Below are positions 52,779 through 61,700 of a stretch of 64,000 bases of DNA, in pieces. Source of the stretch: Pempheris klunzingeri. Taxonomy: Eukaryota; Chordata; Actinopteri; Acropomatiformes; Pempheridae. The DNA lies in NCBI RefSeq assembly GCF_042242105.1, contig NC_092025.1:14374309-14438308 (forward strand), in the 5' to 3' direction. How positions within the stretch are numbered: the stretch's first letter is position 1; each line of letters starts with the position of its first letter. The notes below the pieces were generated by a model. It saw only the letters and a list, made by a program, of their open reading frames with translations, was not told where the DNA came from and did not search any database. A program made the position numbers and the translations under genes.

Positions 52779-55723
52779 ATTAGTACAATTTATGTATTAG
52801 AGAGGGAGAGAGAGAGATTCGTCTCATCTCACATCTATTATGCATAGAATTCTCAAACTCCCTCTGCTCTCTTTTTAAACTGTTCCAAGATTGTTTGGAA
52901 GTCAAATAGAGATGTGTAAACAGCATGCATCTACCAGCTGGACTGACTTGTTGGCAGCAGTTATACTGAGGATGCCAAGTTTGATCTGAGTTTATTTTTA
53001 TTTTATTTAATGTTTCTCTTTTCACCCTAAGCAGCTTATTTGCATTCTTTAAACTGTTGAAGGATGTCCTGCCTGCAAGAGAGGGCGCACTTTGCTCTTC
53101 CTCACCTCTCACATTTTTTTCTGATTTGAGATTAATGGGCTTAAGTTTCACGATGTTTGCTGTGTGCTGAAAAATTCTTATTTAAGTATACCAATAACTG
53201 TTACACAAGAAAATACCAAAAGAGCCTACACACCAAAATGTTTTATTCACCCAAAGGTTTGGTGAGTGTTTTTTGCTAATGTTGCAGTGTTCGACACAAC
53301 ATTGTCATGAGCTATTCTTGCACACTTTCTGTACTGATGGCAGCCTTATCTTGTTCACAGTACCCATCACCTGAAGCTACATGATGGTCATGAATGAATG
53401 AACATGGCCTGCACAGTTGTTACCATGCATGACAACACACACTGTCGACCATTGTGGTCAGAACTTTAACATTCATCAGACCAGACAGTCTTTTTCAGTT
53501 ATCACTGATGTCTCTTAGCCCACTAGAAACATGTTTTAGGTTATGGTGGGCAGCAGAGCTACCCTTTAAGCTGATCTGCTGTGTTGGTCATCATACCCGA
53601 CCACTGTCGTGTGATTTTGACTCTTGTACTGCACTACAAGTGATTACTCATTGTGTTCTTACGACCGGAGCCACCTGGCGTCTTGTTCATCTACCAAGAT
53701 GCAGCCTCCTACATAACAAACACTTTGATGAGATGTATTGTTCCGGTCCATTCATTGCACACTTTTTCAAGATTGCTGTTTTTGAAAAGCTTTTCAACAG
53801 GCTCAGTTTGCAACAATGTATGTTTATGTGTGCCACAAGAGCAAGTCTGAGCATTGCAAGGTCTGTAAATCACACCCGTTTATATCCTGTTAATGTAATG
53901 ACATAGGTAGAAAGAGAGGAGCTACTTTTGTACGGACAGCATTTATTTTTTTCTTCTTTTTTTTACCATCCAAGATGACAAAGATGGTGCCTCAAGCAGG
54001 ACCTACTTTTAATGTAGATAGTCAATGGGGGTCTTTCTCTATAAATACTATAGTTAATAAGAATTTTTAAGCAAAGTCCATAATTTTCTATTATAAGCAC
54101 AAGAGGGGAGAAGTCACATGTGCATTTGGCAGTATTATTTACAGGATGTAAGTTCAGGGTTTACAGATACAGCCTGCAATGAGAACCCACTTTATTTTTG
54201 TATAATGGTGTAGGCTTGAACTTGGCAATTTGCTTTTTTTTTCTCATCGGAAATGCAAAAAAACAGTTTGCTAACAGTTACTCAAGTCTCTGTCTCCAAA
54301 AAGAAGGAATCGCATGGTTTTGTCCTGAAATGATGAAAACAAAGCAACTGTAAGGCAGGCACAAGGACCGTTACAGTTAGCTTTGTGTCTTTGATATGTT
54401 CCAGTACTTCAGACAATCAACGAGGCAGTCAAAGGAATACGCTGCCAGTTTTAACAGGGAAACTAGATGATCCATAACACTGGTGCCCTGACTCTTCCTC
54501 TATTAGTGGTTCCTTCCCACCGCAGTTGTCCTGTATTCTGTCAAGTTAATGCATTTTTAGTGACTTGATTAATGCTTTCCAGGACCAGTGTTAATTAGTT
54601 GTCTGAATCTACTGCTACATTGTCTTTTCTCCCAGCTCCAGTGAGAGTGACTTCACCATTGTGGTTCCAGTTGCCTAAGTGGTACACATCATTTTAATTA
54701 ACTTGAAATTTGTCCGGTCAAGATTTGGTCAAAGTGGCATGATATTTTGACCAGACAGCTGTCTTTGCATTCTCTATGCATGGCCAACCAGGTTTCCCTG
54801 AGTGTACTTCAATTTGTATATTTTATTTTCCAAACATTTTCTGTAATTAAATGATAGTGTTTAGGGCTTATTTGGTTAGGACGATTTTTTTTCCAGTATT
54901 TAACTTGATTTGCTGGTTAGTTTTCTCCTCAGCACACTATTGTGTGAGGAGGGCAACACCTGCAAATTAACTGCAGCCTCTAGCCGTTCAAATTGCAGCA
55001 CTTCGATGCGATTTGGTAGTTTTTATTGATCGTGCAGCTCAATCCCCATAATTAGATCCCTTCCTCTCCCATTTTTATTCCTTTTTCTCAGGCGGACTAT
55101 TTCAGCTGCGTGGCGACAGTGATGTACACTCGAAAGGAGAATTGTCTTTACCAGGCCTGTCCATCTGCGGACTGCAACAAGAAGGTCATAGACCAGCAGA
55201 ACGGACTGTACCGCTGTGAAAAGTGTAACCGAGAGTTCCCCAACTTTAAATACAGACTGCTACTTTCTGTAAGTATAAATTGTATACAGTGCACATCGTT
55301 AATGCTTGTTTGTCACACATACAGTGCTGCTGACTTTGAGGAATATTGTAACTTCTGTGATCACACATACACACACTCAGACATACACATGAATAATCTC
55401 TCGCCCCTTCATCATCTCTGTCTGTCTGACTCTCAGGCCAACTTAGCAGACTTCGGGGATAACCAGTGGGTGACATGCTTCCAGGAGACAGCTGAGGTCC
55501 TGTTAGGTCACAGTGCAGAAACACTGGGACAGCTCAGAGACACAGTGAGAGACACGCACACTCACATACCACACACACAAACAGATATACTACCATACAC
55601 AGTTCTCCTTAAACTAGTTTGTTCACATCTGACAAGAAAATTCGCTTTACAATTTTTCCAGGAGGCCTAACTTCAACAGACTACTTTCTGTAAACCACTG
55701 GCCCAGACTCCGTATTTACCTTG

Positions 55724-55777
<54 letters not shown>

Positions 55778-58700
55778 CCTGAGGACGAGGCTGCATTTGA
55801 TGAAGTCTTTCAGAAAGCCAACTTCACAACCCACATCTTTAAAAACAGAGCCAAGGTGGAGACGTACAACGTAAGTAGCTGTAAAGGGGAGCATGATGGA
55901 ATTTGGTACAATGAAATGCAATTTATTTTCCGGGGAATAAGAGAGCAGAATAATATGACATTCAATGGTGCTCATCATTGTCCATCATGCTGTGAGTTTG
56001 TTTTTCAATGATCTCCGCCTTGCAGGAATACTCGACCCTGATTGGCTAGTGCATGTCTGTTACAAACAGCTGTCTTATCTGAACAAATACACCAGCAGGC
56101 ATTGTGTTTCTCCCATACTCTAATAATGGTTCAGGAAAAACTGGCTTTCAAAATAACCAGAATTGCATACAAGCAGCATTGTCGGAAAAAGCAGTAAATG
56201 GTCTAATTTAGGGTCAATTTCACAATCAAACCAAAACCAGCTGCAGTGTATAGACCTAAACTGCAGGTGTGTGTCTGTGTGTGTTAAAGCAGTGTCTTCC
56301 ATTTCACAATGAGCACATTTCAGGTATGAAATTGTAATTGTAATTTAATAACTGTCAACCTCACAACATCCTGTTTTTGCCAGAATCAAGCAGCTCTTTT
56401 CAAGTTGTTTGCAAATAGTAAAAAGTATCACGGTTACAACATGATGAGATGGCAAAGCTTGCGGTGTTTACAGGTTTAGTTTAGGCATATTGTATTTCCT
56501 GATCAGCGGCAACATTCAGCATGAGCTGGTTGCAGGCAGACGTTATAGTAAAGTTTTCTCAATATTAGATAGTATAAAGGCGTGCAGAGCTTGCTTGATT
56601 AAAAACTTTACTGTGAATACTACGAAGAAAAAGTGAACTTTTAATGTTTTTCTTTAAGCCGATATGGTCGCTATACATTGTGGTGTGCTGTTTTAATTAA
56701 TTAGTTGCATGCTCTCTGTGAATTTGTACCGACAAAGTGTCGTCAGTGATTATCTTGAACTGCTGAACTGCGGTCTCAAGCATGTAAAGCCACAAAACAA
56801 GACGCGCAATATGCAATCTAATCGCAACACAATATCAGTGACACAACATGAATCCAAAATCATTTCAATTAGTATCACAGTGACGAGGGACTTGTTATGT
56901 AGCCAGTGCTCTTTGGATAATAGAAAACAAATACAGCTGTGGATTCATTGTTCTTAATTAGGCACTAATTAGTATTTAGCTATTGTCTGTCTAAGCCTAA
57001 TTAGCTTAATTATTCAGAGGCTAATTTGCTACTTGGGGCACATACCGAGAGCCTGAGCGAAATGATTGAGATGTAGGATGAGCTCTGAATGGTCTGCGTC
57101 CTGACCTCAAGGAAACCTACAAGGAATGCCATGCAGTTCATAACCCATTCTTCAGTCTCGAAAAATTATTTCAAAACTTCTCGACACAGGAATGCATATT
57201 ATCTGCAGCTGCAGTCTAATTTAACATACAGAGAATTTTGTTGAAATGAAGAAGAGTCTTCACTTGCGAAGGGAAATGAGCTTGACTGTGTGTTCACAAT
57301 AAATGCCATTCCTACTTACCACCACCAGCAGATGCAAGCAGAGGCTGCGATTTATTTTTAATTAATTTATTTATTTTCATTAAACCCACGGTACAGAAGT
57401 GTTAGTCCGAACAAACTAAACTAAAGCAAAAAGGGAGGATTTTGCTTTAGTTACAGCCTTACCAGTAGTGGGGCTCACCATACTGTATGTCCATTACAGG
57501 AAACATCATGGGATCATTCGGTTCACCACCTTGTGTGAATGTTCATGCTAAATCACATCATCCACTTAAAAGATAATATGAAAAATGAAAAGCAAGTCAA
57601 CAGTATTATAGTGGCTGCTTCAAGTGATGTACTGTACTATTGAGCATCTTTCTCACATTCAGAACAACTAACTGAGCAATTACTTTATTTCCTTGAGCAT
57701 GAATGCGGGTAAGAAATATGACCAGTTTTAGAATAACTACACCAAATTAGTTTAATATAGCAACTCAATAATGAACAGCATATTAAGGCACAATGACTTC
57801 TTGTCATTAAAGCTTGTATTTTGCAGTGCGTGCCTGTATTTGAGGCAGAGAGAGTGAGACAGATGCATTAAATTAGCAATGTTTTAACACTAAACCTGCC
57901 CAAATCTATAGCTATATAACACAGTTGTGTTCTAATTGTCTAATTAAACAGTAATAACTGTAAATCACTTCCAGCAAAAATGTCACCTGTTCATCACACA
58001 TCAAAGGTGATTCTGTACCAACATAAGATAGTACTTTATATATTCAGAGGGAAAGTAGAGGTGTGCAGAACAAGTGTTCTGGGAAATGATGTCAAGACCG
58101 TCACACAGTTACAAGATCGCACTGTTAAGTGTCCTGTACCTTTTTATAATTGATTCATTAATTAACTGTCACATTTTTGTAGTGTTGGAGTAAGGGGCAA
58201 TAATTGATCTAAAGCCCATCAGCTTTAGAACAATTAGGAACAATGTAAAATTGGTATTTGAGTGTTCCACAAAGTAGAGATAATGATCTCTGAGCAGACC
58301 CCTATTCTACACAGGGCTTATCATTGTATTCAGAAATAATTTTCAGTGGGTGTTAGTCAGAGTTTACTGTTTTATGATTCAAAAAGACGAGCACAGAACA
58401 GAGAGTCTGTGATTCACTTGTTCAGTGTGTCTTTTTACCTCAGTTCTTTCTCGTAGACTTGTAAGTGTGACACGACAAAAAGATCAGACTTCTTGCAGAG
58501 TGTTTTCATAAAAATAGAACAATCTAATGAAATGTCAGATCTTAACAAGATTAATGAAGTTACAAAATGTGTGCTTTGTCATTTTCCATAACAAGGACAC
58601 AGAGAGGCAGAACAACTGTGCTTACGATCATATTTTAAAGGTCCTTTTTGAACTTCTCTTGAACATAAAGTCAAGTTTGTATTATTTCAGGACAGAGCAG

Positions 58701-61700
58701 AGATGATAAACTACCAATTTTTAGACTTAACAAGCACATGCTCAAATCCCCAAAAGTTTTTTTTTCTGCCATCAACTATAAATATTAAACAGCACAAGCC
58801 TTGCCGTGGTGCAGAAGTCTCTGCTACTTTTCTTGATTTTCAGATTAAATTTTTTTAAAATTTGACTGTCGCAAAGTGTTGGACTACAGATTATGACAGA
58901 TTTGTTAAAAGTTAAACAAATCACCATTTTGACATAAATGGCTGTTTTCTTACTCTATTATTACTCCATGATTTAAGATGTTGGACTTAATTGATCACCA
59001 GAAGGGAGAGTCATGTAACAACTGTACAAGAAACAGTTTAAAGAGGTAGAGAACTAATTAGAAAAGAAAAAAAAAAAAGTAAATAAGATGCATAAATGTA
59101 AAGTTCCAATTTAAAAGCTATATTCATTACAGTACTTGGACCATATACATGTATCCCAGAGAGATGGGTTTCAAAATAAAATACCCCAACTTCATATAAA
59201 ATATTTGAAATGTATAGGTAGTATAATTTTTCTGTAATAATACGACTGAATATATAAATGTTACATCGATATATATCTACTATATACTATATGTTGGATA
59301 TATTGATTGTAATTGGAGTGCCACAATTGAAGAGGGGATGAAAAGCAGAGGGGTGAGATAAAAATATCGGTGCACATACACATTCATAATGTTGTACACA
59401 TGAAAAAAGGCAAACTTGTTGTGTAAATAAGGAAAATAGAGAAGTAAAAGAAGTTCAAGTTCCCTGCTTACTTTTTTCACTGCCGCATTGTAGCATCCCT
59501 GAAAGCACAAAGTACAAATAACCACAGCAATGACTGTTAATTACCATTAAACTTGCCAGAAAAATGTCCAAAATCCCGCTATGCTGTATTTAGATAAAAT
59601 TCATTCTTAACTGTCGCATTTCATTAAGGTGGAGCCCAACAAAGGCAGGAGAGCGTGCAATGAATCAGGCACTTGTGCTGCATACCTCAGTGTAGCAGAG
59701 GCACATCTCACTCTGCCGCAGGTGGAGTTGATGAAATTCAGGTGATGGTGAAGATCAGATTTGGTCTGCAGGATTGGATTCACTGAGCACAGATGCGTGC
59801 ATTTTTCACATAAGCATCCAATTTGCATTTGTTTAAAAGCCGATCCAAGATAACCGAAGCACTTAGAATTTGGGAAATTGATTGATTTCCAATCAATAAC
59901 TGGATGCAAAATTATATTGACTCCAGGTCTTTGAATCTAATCTAATAATCTAATTAGATCTGTGATACCATATTGTATATGTGTGAGAAGGAATGAATGA
60001 ATATTTTATCTGTGGTCATTTACATGACCTTTCCCTTGTGTATTTATTTAGACATATTAACTAACAACAAACCAAATATTCCAGCATGACATAAACAAAA
60101 ACATCTTCCAAAACCTAAATCTCCCACAAATAATGCTTCAGGAGATATCCAACAATGAATATACAGCAGATATACAAACACACAAACACAGCCCCCCAAG
60201 CACAAGGCACAATAAACAAATCCAAACAAGACAAAAAATTACATCTGTTTCCAGTAGTGCCAAGCACTGTATATTTAATCCAGTTCATAAACCAATAGTC
60301 TGCAATCCATATAGAATAGTGTGTGTTGGGGGGGGGGGGGGCTGTTGTCTGCTTGAGGGCTTTGGATGTGTGTGTGCTTATGTTTGAGTGCATCTGTCTG
60401 TCTGGAGTGAATTAATTGATTTTGTCTCAGTGAATACATCGGTGTCAGAGGGGACCTGTTTTTCCTGCTTTATGTTAACAGACAGGTCATTGACAGCCAC
60501 ACACACACACTCTTAACACACTCACTTTACATCATCAATCAACTGCACTCTTAGCAGGTCTTGTCAACATTGCATTCAGGGATTTTTGCTGTCCCTGAGC
60601 ATCTGAAAAGGGGTTACAAATTCTTTGAACCTTCAGCATTTCTTCTATATCCTATAGATTTCAAAGTATTTCTGATACTTCCTTCTTGAATTTGTATCTG
60701 ACAGAGCACTTACAATGGGGCTGGTGAAGATTATATCAAAGACGGGGAGTATTCAACCTCATTCACTGCACTGCCAACATGCACACACGTGTTTTCGTCT
60801 GCTGCTCCATGTTCTTTTACATGCAGGGGACAGATGGAAGATAATTCCACCTCTACACGGCTCTCTCATATCAATCACTCTCCTAAATTTAGTGCCAGTC
60901 CTCCCCTAGTGGTGAATTACAGTGTCACGGGATAATAAATACACAAAATAATGGATTAAAAAGACTTCTTGTCTAAGGAAAGTAACAGCAATTGTTCAAT
61001 CAGTGAGAATTTGGTCTTTTTCTTTTTTTTGGTCTTTCCAAGGTGTAAGAATGAATGAATGAATGAATGAAGAGCATGTCTACCAACTGACTTCAGTCCT
61101 AAAAGATGTAACAATACAGTAGTCCTGCAGTATAGTTTGATGAAACCCACTGTGTCTTTATTGAGTCAGGAATGTTAATTAAACCTGACCGAAGCTAGTT
61201 TGTAGTGCGAGATGAAAAGTGATCACCAAAGTAATCACAATCCATCAAAGGGAGAACATGAATGTGCCATAATTTATCAACAGTCCATTCAGTAGTTGTA
61301 ACGGCCACAAATGTAAACCCCATGATGACACAAGAGGAAAAGTCAAGTCTGAAGGATTCATCATCTGAGAAAAATGAATTACTGTGAAATGTTCACTTAT
61401 CCAGTAAAATATCTCAACTTCTACGGAATGGGTGGCAATCCATTCATTTTGCTGGATAAGTGAACAATCTGATGATGCCACTTGATGAAAATTGAAATGC
61501 CAAACTCAAAGGATTCATCCTCTGGGGACCATTAACAAACGTTTTGTGGCAAGACAGCCTTTAGTTAAGGAGTTATGTAAGTCTGGACCAAAGTTGTGGG
61601 CCGACAGACAGACATTACTAACCAAAGAGCCACGCCACGAGCATGTCTAGAAGCAGAAGGTTCCTTTTATAAATATTATACAGTTCTATAATTATTTACA

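Larger units (their letters stand above)
48449..55091 (+). other. rpa1 intron 13 (6.6 kb)
   Basis: The intron holds a family 3 repeat fragment (48612-48800), a short stem-loop at 49226-49249, a candidate conserved block around 50040-50420 and a (GT)n tract at about 52735-52777. Open frames at 51435-51821, 52780-53151 and 53454-53906 show no domain. Confidence 0.5.

Noticed and set aside
53454..53906. 150-residue plus-strand frame in rpa1 intron 13
   Set aside because: Cys/His/Phe-rich with no motif spacing that fits a known family and no splice or promoter context. It may be decayed repeat, but I cannot name one.
55721..56011. Plus-strand frame running through (GT)n, exon 16 and intron 16
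   Set aside because: Only 55784-55870 is coding. The valine-cysteine run before it is the microsatellite and the tail is intron past the GTAAGT donor.
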